Shown: positions 50,673 to 62,484, counted from the stretch's first letter. The stretch is 64,000 nucleotides of DNA from Symbiodinium natans (GCA_905221605.1 CAJNDS010002535.1:904001-968000), one strand, 5' to 3'. Notes: generated from the sequence alone by a model not told the origin. Numbers and translations are program-made.

Positions 50673-51109
50673 TTCAATGCGAAAATGTCCAACAGTACAG
50701 AAGAAAGCTCACGACCCTGTCCCTCGGCAATGTCTTTGGTAACACGTTCCATGACACCAAAGTGCTCGCCATACGACGACACGATGCCGCACCACTTAGC
50801 GACAGCTGCAGACCTGCTTTCTGACTGCTTTTCCTGCCACGGCACACCCTTAGACTGAGCAAAAGGTACGCTCGGCAAAGAAGGCTGAGATGAGGGAATT
50901 ACTGCAACATCTGGCACACCTGAAGCGGCTGGAGCCCCGATCCCCCAACGTTGATGCACCGGCAGCCCCGGCAGAATACTAGGTGGATTGAGGATTTGAG
51001 ACCTCTCCCACGGCTGTGCATATTTACTTTTAGCACCCCTGAGGAGATACTCCAGATGCTGCTCATAAGCATCCTCAAGCTGGCGCTTCATGGCCCTATC
51101 AACCCCCAC

Positions 51110-51520
51110 TCAACCGAAACCGGGCAAGAAGCCGGCCACAAAAGGCCCACAGTCTGAAGCTGCTCTTTGGGAGTCAGCTTGTGGTGGAGAAGTGGAAAGA
51201 ATTTTTCAGACCCTGTGCGACTACACTTCGCCTTCCCAAACTTGAGAGGACGGCGGGAGATGCGCTCAGTTCACTTCCAGTGTCTGACAAGCATGCTGAA
51301 AAACTCCAAAATACTCACAATCAGAATGTTTACATCTCCATGAGCATCAAGATCACGCACACACAGACCTTTCGAAAAGCGAGCTTCGAACGAAGCATTG
51401 CACGCCTATAAAGCTTTAGGAGACGAGTCTCCAAAACAGCATATATGTACACATGTACATACCTGGATCTTCTAAACCATGTTTTTTTCCAGTCCAATTT
51501 CTAAGTTCTGGTGTAGACCG
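51110..51520. other. No gene recognised
   Basis: AT-richer spacer. A short palindromic run (gtacacatgtac) lies near 51449. Confidence 0.4.
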
Positions 51521-52625
51521 GAGTTGGGCGGAACTTGATTTTCAGCTTGCGAACTGGGCGGAACCGGGTTTTTAGGCCCGGTGTAGGGTTGAATTGGGCA
51601 GAACCTGACTTTTCGTTTCTTTCCCCGGGCATGCTGGTGGAATGCACGAACGATGCACAGCTTGCGCGCAGTGATCAAAGCTCAGCCATTCAGCACTTGA
51701 TGATGAAGCTAAATTGGCATGTGCATTGTATTTGGTACAGCGCACCACATTGCATTGCCACTACTCTTGACGTGCAGTTGACTCAAGATTTTGTTTCATC
51801 CGATTGTGATGGTGATGGCGTGATGATGATGATGTCCACGCCTCTTTCTTGAAAGCCTACAAAGCAGGTGCTGATTCTAGTACTTCTGCTTGCTTGCTGG
51901 ATCTAAGCAAATACAATATATATTTAGTCTGCAATAGAACGTTTGCAGATTTGATGGAGATGTTCTGGTCAAGGATCCGCAAATCAGCAAGTATGTGCCC
52001 CAAATTACAATGTTCAACAAAAACGTCAAACAAATCACCCCAGAATCTGGGCGGAACTGGGCGGGAATTGGGCGGAACTGGGCGGGAAATGGGCGGAACT
52101 AGGTGGGAACCCCAAATTCCCCCCCACAAGCTGCTTCCCTGAGCCCCGGCTTACCCCAAAATCCTTACACAAACGCAAAACATCTTTCTCCACCGCAAAT
52201 CCTTTCACAAATTCCCAAAAAAGTCTTGCTAAGATCGTGCTGAATTCTCGATGTTCTCACAGGGAAATGCGTGACTAGGCAACTCAACGTTTCAACTTGA
52301 AGCCTCGGATTTATCAAAACACCAAAGTCCTGAAGACTCAACACTTCATAAACCTTAAGCCCCACAGCTTTCTGTGCCACCGTGCAAGCTGCACTTCGCC
52401 AAGGCACTGGTGTGCACGGGTCTTTTGGTGTACTTATTCGGGCTGAAGCCCACCATCTTACCCTGGATTCTGCAACCCTACAGCCTTGAAGTTTGCGTAC
52501 CTATCGCTGCGCTATTGCCCTGAACCATATATCAAGAACTGGGCGGAACTGTGTTTTGTGTAACTGTTACTCAGAAACTGGGCGGAACTGAGCGTTTACC
52601 AGATTTTCTGGGCTGAACTTGTTGA
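51520..52625. repeat. Dispersed and tandem TGGGCGGAACT motifs
   Basis: About ten copies of tgggcggaact or one-base variants: near 51525, 51554, 51592, a tight tandem group at about 52048-52112, and near 52540, 52577 and 52609. The tandem group alternates gggcggaactg with gggcgggaa. Between copies the sequence is AT-rich with no gene. Confidence 0.8.
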
Positions 52626-53340
52626 AATGGTCTAAAATTTCCAGCCCGGAAAAAGTGACCCAAAATTCAGCGCCCCGCGAGGGTCTAGGTATATATATGT
52701 ATACACATGTACAGATACATGTCGCCGAGGCCTCAAGCGCAAAGAGTGATGGCAGGAGCATGGGCCGGGAAAAAAATGGAAAGGTGGCGGCGATTGGCGT
52801 GGTGATGCGTGGTGGCGATTGGGCAAATAAAGACGGCGACGACAAGCATGACAAGAAGGCCACCGAGGAGGAGGAGGAGGAGGAGGAGGAGAAAGACGAG
52901 GAGCCGGTGCCGGAGCATGAGCACGATCCTTTGCCGGACGGGCGTAAGAAGCCGCCGCCGGGGGGCGGGGGGGGCCGGGGGCCCTCGCCATTGTTCCCCA
53001 CCCCGTGGAGGTTTTTGTGGCCGGCTAGACCGGTCGATCCGAATGCTGAGGGGTGGAAAAAAGAGCTTTGTCGACTCTTGCGTGGATGTACTTGTACACG
53101 TATGTTTGCAGCTAACACGCAACGGCAAGTATGCACTTAACGCATCCGCCCGCCCGGCAGCTCTGACTCCGAGGCTAAGTGCATACTGCTAGTCCGTTCG
53201 ACTTTGAAGCAATCATTCTGTTGTCTTTCGGTACTGCATTAGCACTGCCTCCTGAGGCATGGCTTGTGTGCTGTTTTGACCCGCGGTCATCTCAGCTCGA
53301 AGATCTCGACAAGGCACCGCGTGCCCGCTGTCATTTCTTC
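52626..53340. other. Low-complexity region with a GAG/GGC-rich run
   Basis: Open frames occur on both strands around a (gag)n run (about 52863-52895) and a G-rich run (about 52958-52982). They encode only poly-Glu, poly-Ser or poly-Pro, so I do not call a gene. Confidence 0.5.
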
Positions 53341-53348
53341 TTAGATCT

Positions 53349-53484
53349 TTCTGCCGCGCAGTTTGATCTTAGCTCCGCTGAGCACTCCTGCTGTCCGCTG
53401 ACACAGGTCACTACACATTCATTCTGCCGCGCAGTTTGAATTTTTAGCTCCGCTGAGCTTACCTGCTGTCCGCTGACACAGGTA
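53349..53484. repeat. Two 73-bp direct repeats
   Basis: tctgccgcgcagtttga starts at 53350 and 53423, and both copies end ctgtccgctgacacaggt. A weaker third end (cagtccgctgactgaggt) lies at about 53636. Short ccgcgtact/ccgcgtgct words recur nearby. Confidence 0.75.
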
Positions 53485-53734
53485 CGGTGTAGACGCTCTG
53501 CACCGCTGGTCGGAACCTTTGCACCGCGTGCTTAGCTTCCTTCCAGTTGTATACGGTTAGTGCCGCGTACTTTCCGCTATGCCCACTTGCAGTAGTACTT
53601 GGCTTCTGCACGCCTGCTCCGCTGAGCATCGACTTCCAGTCCGCTGACTGAGGTCGTCTAGTTGGTCTACGATTACATACTTTAGGGTGCCGCTCTCAGT
53701 ACCGCGTACTTGGAAGTCGATCTGCGAGCACTCC

Positions 53735-53929
53735 ATGGAGGACGCCGCCCGCGCACTCAACTCCCTGGATTTCCGCTCCGTCCTCTTCGTTGAAGAAGTC
53801 GCAGCGCACGATGTGGTGATGGATCGCATCTACAACTTGCCCGCCAACGTGATCAACGGCATGGATGGCACTGACCATTACAACACGTCGCACGGCGTGC
53901 TGTACGATCACTTACGATCGCTCAAGTGA
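53735..53929 (+). CDS. Small ORF or first exon, 64 codons
   Basis: ATG at 53735 opens MEDAARALNSLDFRSVLFVE, then AAHDVVMDRIYNLPANVING and YDHLRSLK before the TGA at 53927-53929. Composition is balanced and protein-like compared with surrounding frames, but no family is recognised. It lies just after the 73-bp repeats, which may be its upstream region. It could be a short protein or an exon. Confidence 0.3.
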   Translation: MEDAARALNSLDFRSVLFVEEVAAHDVVMDRIYNLPANVINGMDGTDHYNTSHGVLYDHLRSLK

Positions 53930-55001
53930 GGGATTTTACGAGTACCGCGACAATCAGGACCATCATAGACATGAAGCTGCTGAGATCTGCGGCATTACAA
54001 GAGGCATACAAGGGGTTTTGCCGAACAAGCTCTGAATGCCGCACTGCCCCGCAACACCTGAAAACCAACCTGCAGTGGGAAAACACTCTCAAGTTCAAAG
54101 CTTTTTCAATTAACGCGCCAAAGACGGGCGGGGTTAAGGGCTCTTTGCTGGTTCTAGCCACCCTCAGGTATATAGGCTCTGTACGGTGAAGCCCTCAACC
54201 CTGCCACAAGGCTTTTTCTGCGAAAAAATGCAAATGAAGCCTGACCTAGATGCACAGATAGCTGGCTATGCGAGAATGGCTCTTCCAGACAAGGAATCCT
54301 GAGCCCTGAACCCAGTACTACACCATATTACACCATAAGCCCTTGGACTGAACACAACTCACCACACACCTGCGCCCTAAGGCCTGAAGTCTTTAACCCC
54401 ACGGACCCCGAACACTGTTTGAAGCATAGACAAAGCATGAGACCCGTACTCAGAACATTACAACCTCTGAGGGCTTATATAACAAACCTAGATATGCCTC
54501 ATGCAACTCTGAATGGACGGAGGTGCTTTCTAGATACTTCTAGGGGGGGAGTCTGCAAGGCATTTGGGGGATGCGCAAGGCATTTTAATGCCTTGCGCCT
54601 CCCCCCGCCAGGGGCTGCCACAAGGCATTTTCTGGGAGTAGTGATAACACCACCATTTTCCTGGGCCGGTCTGTCAGCACGAGAGCTGCTGAGACATGTT
54701 GAGCTTTTCCAGCGCGACCTGCTGTAGTCTTGAACGTCAGACCCTTGAGTGCAACCAGCAAACCTTATGAGCTGTGCGGGTTTTTGTTGCGGATGCAACA
54801 GACTTGTACTTGCCCTGTTAACAATGCGAATTCCCTGCACCCTGAACCAACACTAAGGAGACCCTAAACCCTCAAACCCTGAAGCCGCCATATCGCTGAC
54901 TTCCTGCTCCAGTGCCACAGCTCTCGTGGCCCAGAAAGTTCTTCCAGGAGAGGTGCCCAGCAGAGAAGCCCAAAGGCCCGCTCTCTATTACAAGCTTAGA
55001 C
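53930..55001. other. Gene-poor stretch with a hairpin
   Basis: No gene recognised. The word caaggcattt occurs three times between 54556 and 54641. The hairpin at 54566-54605 is listed separately. Confidence 0.4.
54566..54605. repeat. Near-perfect hairpin, 19-bp stem, 2-base loop
   Basis: gggggatgcgcaaggcatt pairs with aatgccttgcgcctccccc with one mismatch around a tt loop. It may be a folded small repeat or a hairpin-forming transcript; no gene is attached. Confidence 0.75.
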
Positions 55002-55055
55002 GTTTAGGGTTTAGGGTTTCGGGTTTAGTGTTTAGGGTTCAGGGTTTAGGGTTTC
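55002..55055. repeat. Interstitial TTTAGGG-type tract 1
   Basis: About seven units of ttaggg/ttcggg/ttcaggg variants on the plus strand. Confidence 0.85.
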
Positions 55056-55176
55056 GCAGTACCATCGTTACAGAACTACCTTAAACTGCATTAGAGATCC
55101 CTCGTATGAATGAAGCTATATTGGCTTTGTGGGAGCTTCTAGGTTTGACAGAACTTTGCAAGGCCCAGTCTCCCCC

Positions 55177-55222
55177 CCCTAAACTGTAAACCCTAAACCC
55201 TGCACCCTGAACCCTAAACCCT
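55177..55222. repeat. Interstitial CCCTAAA-type tract 2
   Basis: Degenerate ccctaaa units in the orientation opposite to tract 1, about 120 bases away. Tracts 1 and 2 face each other. Confidence 0.8.
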
Positions 55223-55286
55223 GACGTCTGAATGCTGAATGAATGGAATGCTTCCCTCAGGCTAAAGCTCAGGGTGTTGGACATTC

Positions 55287-55346
55287 TTTTTGTTGTTGTT
55301 GTTGTGTGTGTGTGTTTTTTTTTTTTTTTTTGGGGGGGGGGGGGGG
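55287..55346. repeat. (TTG)n-(TG)n-poly T-poly G tract
   Basis: About 17 T followed by about 16 G after ttgttgttgtgtgtgtg. Such a run could form G-quadruplex-like structures. Confidence 0.9.
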
Positions 55347-55830
55347 GCAGGGCTCGGGGATTTGTTCCTCTGAGAACAATAGTTTTTCTTTCTGTCTTTG
55401 CCAGGCCCTTCGTTGTGGGAGCCTTCTGGGGATTCTAATGAGATGGACGTTTTGGTGCCTCGTTGAAGCCTTTGGAGGCATTTGTTTTGGTGGTTTCGGG
55501 TTTTTGGGCAAATCGGATTTCGGAATCTCGAAATGTTTCCAGTCGGGTTGGGAATGGGGGGAGAAGGGGGCTACAATAAACGAAAGTATTTGGAATGAGC
55601 CATGGTGCATAGGAACATGAAGACATACATTTGCTATGGTTAAAGGTCTAGGGTTCAATTGTTTTATCTTTCACTCCGGCATGTAGGGGCTGTGCTTTGT
55701 GCGGTGCTGGCGTGTTTCGACACATCCTCATGTTCGATTCAGGATGATCTAGTGGCAACTAAACCATGCTTAAGCAAAATGAGCATTTCGTGTGTTTCGG
55801 GCATTGAAATCATCTGCGACCCAACCGCCT

Positions 55831-55895
55831 TAACCCTAAACCCTAAACCCTAAACCCTAAGCCCTAAAACAAAAACAGGCCTTGAGGGTTTAGGG
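55831..55895. repeat. Interstitial CCCTAAA tract 3 with one reversed unit
   Basis: Five units of ccctaaa at 55833-55868, the most regular tract in the window, followed by gggtttaggg in reverse orientation at 55886. Confidence 0.9.
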
Positions 55896-55899
55896 GTGT

Positions 55900-57890
55900 G
55901 AGCGTGGTCTTTGGGCCCACAAGCTCGGTCTGCCAACGCATGGACTCTCTCGCCGTGTGCTAAAACTCCAAGTGCATACACTCTTTGGGTTATTGCATGG
56001 TCCCTCGATGCAGGCCCTTAATCGGAGACCCTTATATACCCCTTACATACACTATAAAACCCAAGGTCCCATACTTCAGGGAAATGCGAAATCGCCAGCT
56101 GTCAGTACCAAAATACCAACGATGGCGATGGACTGATGCTTCTGCAATGGGTACTATAGGCGGAATCGCTTTTCGGCGTTCCGTCGCTTTATAGGGTATT
56201 GACTCGACCCTTCAGCATGCAAACGTCCTCCAGGGTAGAGCCGCGATACACCACTGTTTCAAATACCTATGCATGCCATACCGTCACATACAAGTTCATG
56301 AATGCGTGAGGGGCACACACAGAATTGAGTCCCTCTATAGACAGGGCTGTCAAGCACAAAATTAACCCAAAGCAGGGATCTTCTGTACGTATCCCCCCTT
56401 ATGTACTGTACCCCGCCATGACGTCGGTGGAAGAATACCCAGAGCTGCTCTATTGTTTTGTTCTTAGCCCTGCCGGTGTTGGAAAAAAGACATTCTGGGG
56501 TTTGGAAAAAGATTCTCAATGTGCAAAAGGGGTTGAGAAAAAAACAAAAGTCTTTTTTTAACCCCAGTGAGAAAAAATCGGGGCCAAAAAGGAGATTTTA
56601 GGAATGAAAAAGCTGGCGGGGTCAAGAAAAAGACATTCTGGGGCCAAGAAAAATAGAAGCCCGAATACCCAAGAAGCTACTCGAAAAGGAAGTCTAATTG
56701 ATCATGCAGCACCCTTGTGTGGCAAAATTCGCATTCTTCTGCAGCCAGGGGTTCTCCAAGGCGGCTGCGGCCGTGGGCCGCCCTTGCGACTCCAAGCGAA
56801 GCAGCTCTGGGGCCAGGTTGAGTGAGCCCCGGCCCTGGTCACTCCAAGCAGCGGTACGCTCCAGCTTCGGGGGGGTCTCGGCCAGAAGCTGCTGATCTTT
56901 CGGAAATTTGGCCAAGGGCTGAAGTGATGTTGAGACACCCTTTTTGGTCTAAATTTTGGATTTGAGCTGGTGTTGATGCATCTTTTCGTTTAAAGGGTTG
57001 ATTGGGCGAAGTGAGAAGACACGCTTTCAAGTTCAATTTTGTTGGTCTTTGGGCGAAGTCGCGTGGAAACACTTGAGCGAAGTGCATCTCAAAAGATGTT
57101 CGCTAAAATCAAGGAGAAGTGCCGGCAAAAGACAGAATATCCAAAAATTTTCGGGGTTTCCCGGAATCAATCAAAGGGGCATATATAATGGCGCCAAAAG
57201 AACATCTCCAAGAGGTACCAAGAAATCGAGATGGCAGATTAGGGTTGCGGGCAATCCTTAGGAGAGAGACTTTTTCTGGGAGCCCGACGCGCGAGCGGGG
57301 CGGGAGCTAACTTGTTTCATAGGAGTCTCAACGAATGATGCATCTTGAAGGCATGCTATCAGGAGACGTTGCCTAGACCAAGAAGCCTGTCCTTCAAACA
57401 GATGGTAGCACGGCTTTACCGCCCGGAAGTCCATCAAGATTCTGCCCCATCGCAAAGATTCTGCCGAGTCCGAGACCCCAAAGATGGTAAGAATGACTGT
57501 ATTTTGTGATGAAATATCGCAAATATCTATTTGGTGATGTAGTGTCACAACCATGCGGCATGCGATTGAACGTGATCTTTTGGGGCGGCTAGGGTTTAGG
57601 ATGTGGGGCTCAGGATGGCTCAGGGTTGACCTAGGCAATACAATACCAGTGCTAAATTTTCAGGGGTCCTTTACCTGATAGCCTCGTTCATGACGTCCGT
57701 CGTCCGTTTTTCACGTGCCCTTTTGGAACCACCTACAGTGTGGTTATTGGTGTATTCAGATTCGGGGTCCATCTTTGCTTCTAAGTGGGGCTCTTAGACC
57801 CCTGCTATGGGGCCTTAAAGCTGCAAGCAGAGGGCCTGCAGTTGATCTTAGCAGCTGCGAACGATCCTTGACCCTACCTCTCTGCTTGTT
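55900..57890. other. No gene recognised
   Basis: Open frames are short, overlap on both strands and show no domain. A ggggccaa-type word recurs around 56490-56650. Confidence 0.4.
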
Positions 57891-57954
57891 CTCCAAATAG
57901 ATCACTGCTAAGTAGTGGCGATCTCCAAATAGATCACTGCTAAGTAGTGGCGAC
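57891..57954. repeat. 32-bp perfect tandem duplication
   Basis: ctccaaatagatcactgcta plus its next 12 bases occurs twice, at 57891 and 57923. Confidence 0.9.
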
Positions 57955-60107
57955 TGCTTACGTTGGAATGCTAGTGCCCTTCGAGCCTCAATATGTCTCA
58001 AGGTCATCTGCACTGATGGACCTTCAGCCCCAGACTCAAACTCGATCAGATCCCAACACGTTGCTGCCTCTCAATGAGCCTTGCCCAGCGGTGCACGCGA
58101 GATCACAAGCCGCAACACGCTCACGTACAGGTAAACGAGGAAGAGGACCAGCAATGCACCTCTTGAACACCAGGCAGTGGCAGCTGCCATGCCGCTTAAA
58201 GTTTCTCTTCATCAAGGTCTAAAGCAGCACTAAACCTTAGACCCCAAAGAAACAAAACAAAAGCATTCACAAGGCACATGCATCGGCCCAGTAGACTAAG
58301 CGCAAGGAGATCCAATGGGGACTGCGTCACTGAAAACCGAACGAAAACATTTATGCAGAAGATCCCCGGACCTTGCTTGGTAGACCCTAAGCCCTGAACC
58401 TTTGGCCCCTTGCTTGGGACCAAGGCTTCCGTTGGAATGTGCCTCGGTTACCTCTAGATGGTTGTTTAAAACAATAAACTCGGCAATGAGTATAAGAATA
58501 CGCGCAGTGTTTGAGCCAGAACTAGGAGGAGAAGAACCAGAATTCCTACTCATGTTCAGACAATGACAAATCACAAGGTGCCGGGTTCCCTGCTCTGCCA
58601 ACTGCTACCACTTGGTTACAAGCATGAGCAGGGCAGTTGTGAATCAAAAGTGCCTACCTTTTTGAAGGAGCTTGGGCTGTCACTTGACAAAGCTCATGAA
58701 AACCAGGGTCTGGTGCGACCCAGGTACTGGTAATGCAAAGAAGGAGGCCGAGGGCATCAAAAAGACGTACTGGGTTCGAGACACAAAGCACGCGGCCTCC
58801 ATGGCTCAAGGGTTTTGTAACGTTAAATCACCCTTTTAGGTTTAGGGGGTTTTTTAACGTTAAAAAACCCTAAGCATAAATACTGACTCAAACACCGCAA
58901 ACCGACACGAGACTACCATCACATGGCCTCCCATGCCCACGACATGCGCATCACAAACCTTGAAAGCACAGGGTGACGCTCCAACTTTAGGTTGCTGCTC
59001 CGACTCCAGATTGCTGCGCCAGGTTGTGGGTAGTGGGCCTGCTCATATCTACTCATCCTCATCTTCTAATCCTTCGAAATGTCCCCTGTGAAAAAAAGAC
59101 TGTTCCGCCAGCACCCCAGCCTCATGGATTGAAGCAGAGTCTGCAAAGACTGCTCACTTGCATCTACCACTACCACTACTACTCGTACCAAAACAATCAC
59201 TACCATTACCCCATGACCCTGGCTAAGATGTGCCGCTGACCTCACGCACCACTTCTGCTTGAACACGGTTTCCGAACCATTCGTCTTCCCTGAAGTGTCC
59301 TCAGAACGCTTAACCAAATGTGGCCCATCTTCAAGCCCAGAAAGGTCCATGGCTAGCGCACAACGTCCAAGTCATCGCCAGGCTGCTTTGACCTTTAAGC
59401 AACCAAGCTTTAGTCTGGGCTTCTTTTCTTCGACCGATGTGGTACCGGAAACTTGCCACGGCCTACTTGATGGAAGGAGGGTAACAAGCCTAGTCGCATA
59501 GCACAATGGACCTTGGGTTGTGTGCTTTTTTAGACTCAGGCGGATTTTGGAACATGCAAGCTATGCAGAGCGCCAAGCCAAAGAAGTTGGGCAGGTTTGC
59601 ATGTATACCACCAATCTGCAGGCACGTAACTCCCTGCGAATCTTCCGGGACCAGGCGATGCGGATCCCCAGTGTAGCGCTTCGGGCCAGTCAGTTGTATG
59701 CTGTCAGCCTGCGCAATGCTCTTTCCATTCCTGAGTGCAACATGTGCAACATGAGCAAAGGAACACAGCCTAGCGTTAGATTTCAAAAAGCCTGAGTAAC
59801 TAGAGCCTCAACCATCCTCAACACTCGACCTTAGCAAACCCTGGTTCTTCTTGACTGGCAATGGCCAAGGAGCCAATCCCGCTGCTGCGAGCACCTAAGA
59901 ATCGCAGAGTTCAGGATCTCGGAATGTCGGGTTCGGGGTTTAGGGTCAGGGTTCTAAGGAGTGGCGAACAAGCATACACTGTAGGATCTGCACATCATGG
60001 TTCTGGGACGCCCAGCCTTGTGTACGCCTCAATCTGTCGCATTGGAGGCTTTGTTATCCATCCTCAACGGCCCAGGCAGGGCTGCGTGGGCGCACACAAA
60101 TAATTAT
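57955..60107. other. No gene recognised; single telomere-like words
   Basis: Isolated gggtttaggg/ccctaa words occur near 58838 and 59936. No domain was found in any frame. Confidence 0.4.
58847..58870. repeat. 24-bp perfect palindrome
   Basis: gggttttttaacgt followed by its reverse complement. It sits next to a tttaggg word. Confidence 0.9.
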
Positions 60108-60170
60108 CCCCTAAAACCTACACCCTAAACCCTAAACCCTAAGCCCTCAAACCTAAACCCTAAATCCTCC
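60108..60170. repeat. Interstitial CCCTAAA tract 4
   Basis: Seven or eight degenerate ccctaaa units, located just beyond the 3' side of the minus-strand glycosyltransferase-like gene. Confidence 0.85.
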
Positions 60171-60349
60171 AGCAACAGCCAGGTTCCCTTCCCGTGGAGC
60201 CTGCAGAGCCGTGGTTCAGCTGCCAGACGAAGAACATCTGCACCCCGTCTGGCTGTGTCTCCTCAGACATATCGCAAGCATGATGCCAGCCTGCTTGCAC
60301 CGAATGCCTCGATGGCCTTGGCCCAAGACAATGACCTGGCAAGGCTCCG

Positions 60350-61090
60350 GCCACAGTAGGTCCCTCAATGAAGATATGCGACGTGGAAACATGAACTCAT
60401 CCAGGTCCAGCTGCGCGATCCAGAAGGATGACTTCTGCCTGCGGGTAAGAGGTGCTAGAGGAAGATGCTCGGAAGAACCAGATCACTATAGCATCCATGA
60501 CCCGGCAAGTTCCCGCAGCCTGGCAATGCCTCGGACATATGCCGAGGACTCAGAGGATCTGTCCCAGCACATGATGCAAGTATGGTACAGCACATCCCGA
60601 GCTTTCTTGTTCCAAGCCAGAGTGGCTAGTCACTGCGAACATCCGAAAGTCGCGTTCCTGCAGCCTATTTCCAGGCGCGAGCTCGTCAATTGGGACGCAG
60701 CTGCCGCTGGCCGTCGGGCGGCAAGGCCATAGATCCTCCGCTCAAGGGGCGTCATCTGCCAGGCCCTAGAGCCACGATTTAAGCTTTGCAGGCTTCAGCT
60801 TACTGTTAGTCGCGGATAGATGAAACAGGGAAAGCAAGCATTCTACGAATGATCCATTCGTTCCTTCCCTATTTCCCAACCGTAATTCAAGCCCATTCAA
60901 ACTTGCGGGCTGGACACCACAATGCCCCGTGCAGTGTAGGGCTCCACCAACTGCCGAGTGGAAGTGAGATTCTTGGCATCATAGATGACGAAGTGGTCCA
61001 TCCCTGCGGCTGAATGAAAATCGATCCACTCAAGCCTAGGCTGGACATTTTGGTTCGAGCGATGCATGCGATTTGCGGACAGGTCATAGA
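60350..61090 (-). CDS. Glycosyltransferase family 92-like gene, multi-exon fragment
   Basis: On the minus strand three exon-like blocks appear in family order. Block 1 (about 61090-60910): CPQIACIARTK, then a one-base frame change, PRLEWIDFHSAAGMDHFVIY, DAKN and LVEPYTARGIVVSS. Block 2 (about 60625-60571): AWNKKARDVLYHTCI. Block 3 (60438 to about 60355): QKSSFWIAQLDLDEFMFPRR and ISSLRDLL. The EWI.FH...G.DHF.iYD motif and the D.DEF motif are hallmarks of GT92 (DUF23), which transfers sugars such as galactose in the secretory pathway. Blocks 2 and 3 join across a 132-base GT-AG intron (60570-60439) with matching phase. A GCAAGT donor sits at the end of block 1. The frame change in block 1 may mark a pseudogene or another intron boundary. 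N- and C-terminal parts were not found. Confidence 0.6.
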
Positions 61091-62200
61091 CCTTGAAGTA
61101 TTCACGCCACTCCACGTGACTGTGATGTACGTACATCGCGTGATCTTGACACTCCCTTTCTTCAACGGAACAAGTTCTGTCCGGAACGCTTGCTTGACAT
61201 GTTCTCTGAATTCTCTGAGAACATCGTTGCTGAGTCTTCGCAACCAGATACCTTTGAGTTGCCAGGAAACCGAACACTACCGCACCGAACCAAGTCTTGT
61301 AAAGATGCATCTGTATTGGAATCCACTCAAGCCCCGCCCAACACAATGCCTGCCATCGAAAAGAAATCCACAGACTTGGACTCCGCCATATTGGAATTCG
61401 AAGTCGACCCCAACATGGCAGTGAGAGGTGCTTCTACTTCAAGCCATCTCAAGCCCTCGGAATGATGCTTTGAATGCTTTGAGTAGCAGATACTCATCCT
61501 CAGAGGTCGCCAGATTCACCTGCGAGTGCATTGGCTTTCGGGAACCAAAAAAGTGAGGACATCGGAGTTTCTGCTTCTATGAAGTCTCTTCGCCTCGAGA
61601 ACGGCTGTGATGAAGTGGCTCCTGCCTTTATACTCGAAGGTGTGAAAACGGCGCTGCCTCTCGGGCCATGTCATGCTCCTGGATCGAGTAAGCTCGCTCG
61701 AGTTTAGAGTTTGGGTGGTGGAAGAACTTCTGTGCAAAAGCAGTCCGGAAGGCATCCATGACAGGCAGGAAGCGCATCTGGCGACCGGGAGTCTGGCAAG
61801 AACTCATATGCTCCCGCTCCTGCAACGAGGTCTGCCCTTTGTTGTTGAGGTCTACCCTGAAGCCCGAAACCCTAAACCTGAAGTCCCAAACCCTCAACCC
61901 GAAAGCCCACTACGCCACTCGAGCCTCCCGCTTCACAAATTCTGCTGTCAACTGGCTGTCCTTAGCTTTCAGGCACAGCTCTAGCTACGAACCATGGCTA
62001 TATATCCCCACGAATTTCTGCATGTCCCCCATGGCGTTTCACAGCATGACAATTTCTGGTCATCAGACGGAATCCAAGGTGCCCAAACACGACCTTAAGA
62101 AACCCAAAGCCTCTTCAAAGGGAGCCTCCCTTTCTTCCACAGGACTCTGAAGATGAATACTTCTCCAGTTCCGAGAAACTGCTGCCGTCACACCCCAAAG
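61091..62200. other. Possible upstream exons, unproven, plus telomere-like words
   Basis: On the minus strand QRRFHTFEYKGRSHFITAVL (about 61655-61595) and MDAFRTAFAQKFFHHPNSKL (about 61770-61710) look protein-like and could be N-terminal exons of the GT92-like gene. The GT92 N-terminal half is poorly conserved, so I cannot confirm it. Degenerate ccctaaa words occur at 61868-61900. Confidence 0.3.
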
Positions 62201-62203
62201 ATT

Positions 62204-62293
62204 CCAATACCCCTTGATTAAGGAAAACTCCTTAAAAATGTAAGAGGGTTCCGTATATTTGTTAAAGAGTTTTCCTCAATCAAGGGGTATTGG
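62204..62293. mobile_element. MITE-like element with 27-bp terminal inverted repeats
   Basis: ccaataccccttgattaagg plus aaaactc at 62204-62230 is the inverted copy of 62267-62293 with one mismatch. The 36-base centre is AT-rich. No target-site duplication is obvious and no transposase is encoded, so it is a MITE candidate or a stable hairpin. Confidence 0.6.
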
Positions 62294-62439
62294 AGTCCCT
62301 GGACCTTGCTACGACTCTTGCAGCCGGGCTGCTTCAAGCCCATCTGCATGCAGCCTCGAGGCTCTGCGGTGGACGAACTCCTGGCTTTGTGAAATCAGCA
62401 GCTTCAACCTCCAATAGCAAAAAAACACGAAAATATGTA

Positions 62440-62484
62440 CTAAATCCTAAACCAAAAACCCTGAACCCTAAACCCTAACCCCCC
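62440..62484. repeat. Interstitial CCCTAAA tract 5
   Basis: Degenerate units aatcctaaaccaaaaaccct followed by gaaccctaaaccctaacccc. Confidence 0.8.

Larger units (their letters stand above)
45292..51109 (-). mobile_element. DIRS/YR-like element remnants: tyrosine recombinase, gag, dioxygenase-MTase
   Basis: Three minus-strand coding blocks follow one another: recombinase (51109-49144), gag (48768-47538), fusion enzyme (47355-45292). An RT-RNase H of the type seen at 1-1549 would be expected but is absent; the plus-strand LINE C ends at 45247, right where the block stops. The recombinase may belong to a neighbouring copy, since its position before gag is unexpected. Confidence 0.55.
49144..51109 (-). 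pseudogene. Tyrosine recombinase (DIRS/Crypton-like), disrupted
   Basis: N-terminal part (51109 to about 50680): QSESRSAAVAKWCGIVSSYG and SVLLDIFALKA. After a minisatellite the reading resumes with GRAGPIMRYVQFCKKAG, then the catalytic region: YARARFSDMQN (first Arg), THSLKATGLSWAAKWG (HxxK in place of HxxR), LGYH, and the nucleophile region DVVYGRDNV. A C-terminal Cys cluster follows (FRCGRAITKSYVRCD, FPVCGRC). The enzyme would cut and join element DNA through a tyrosine. The gene is broken by the minisatellite (50455-50672), a 10-bp duplication at 49791-49810 and a frame change near 49390. The first break could be an intron. Confidence 0.7.

Noticed and set aside
52619-53140. 173-codon plus-strand ORF with a poly-Glu run
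   Set aside because: Built on simple GAG and G-rich repeats; no protein-like context.
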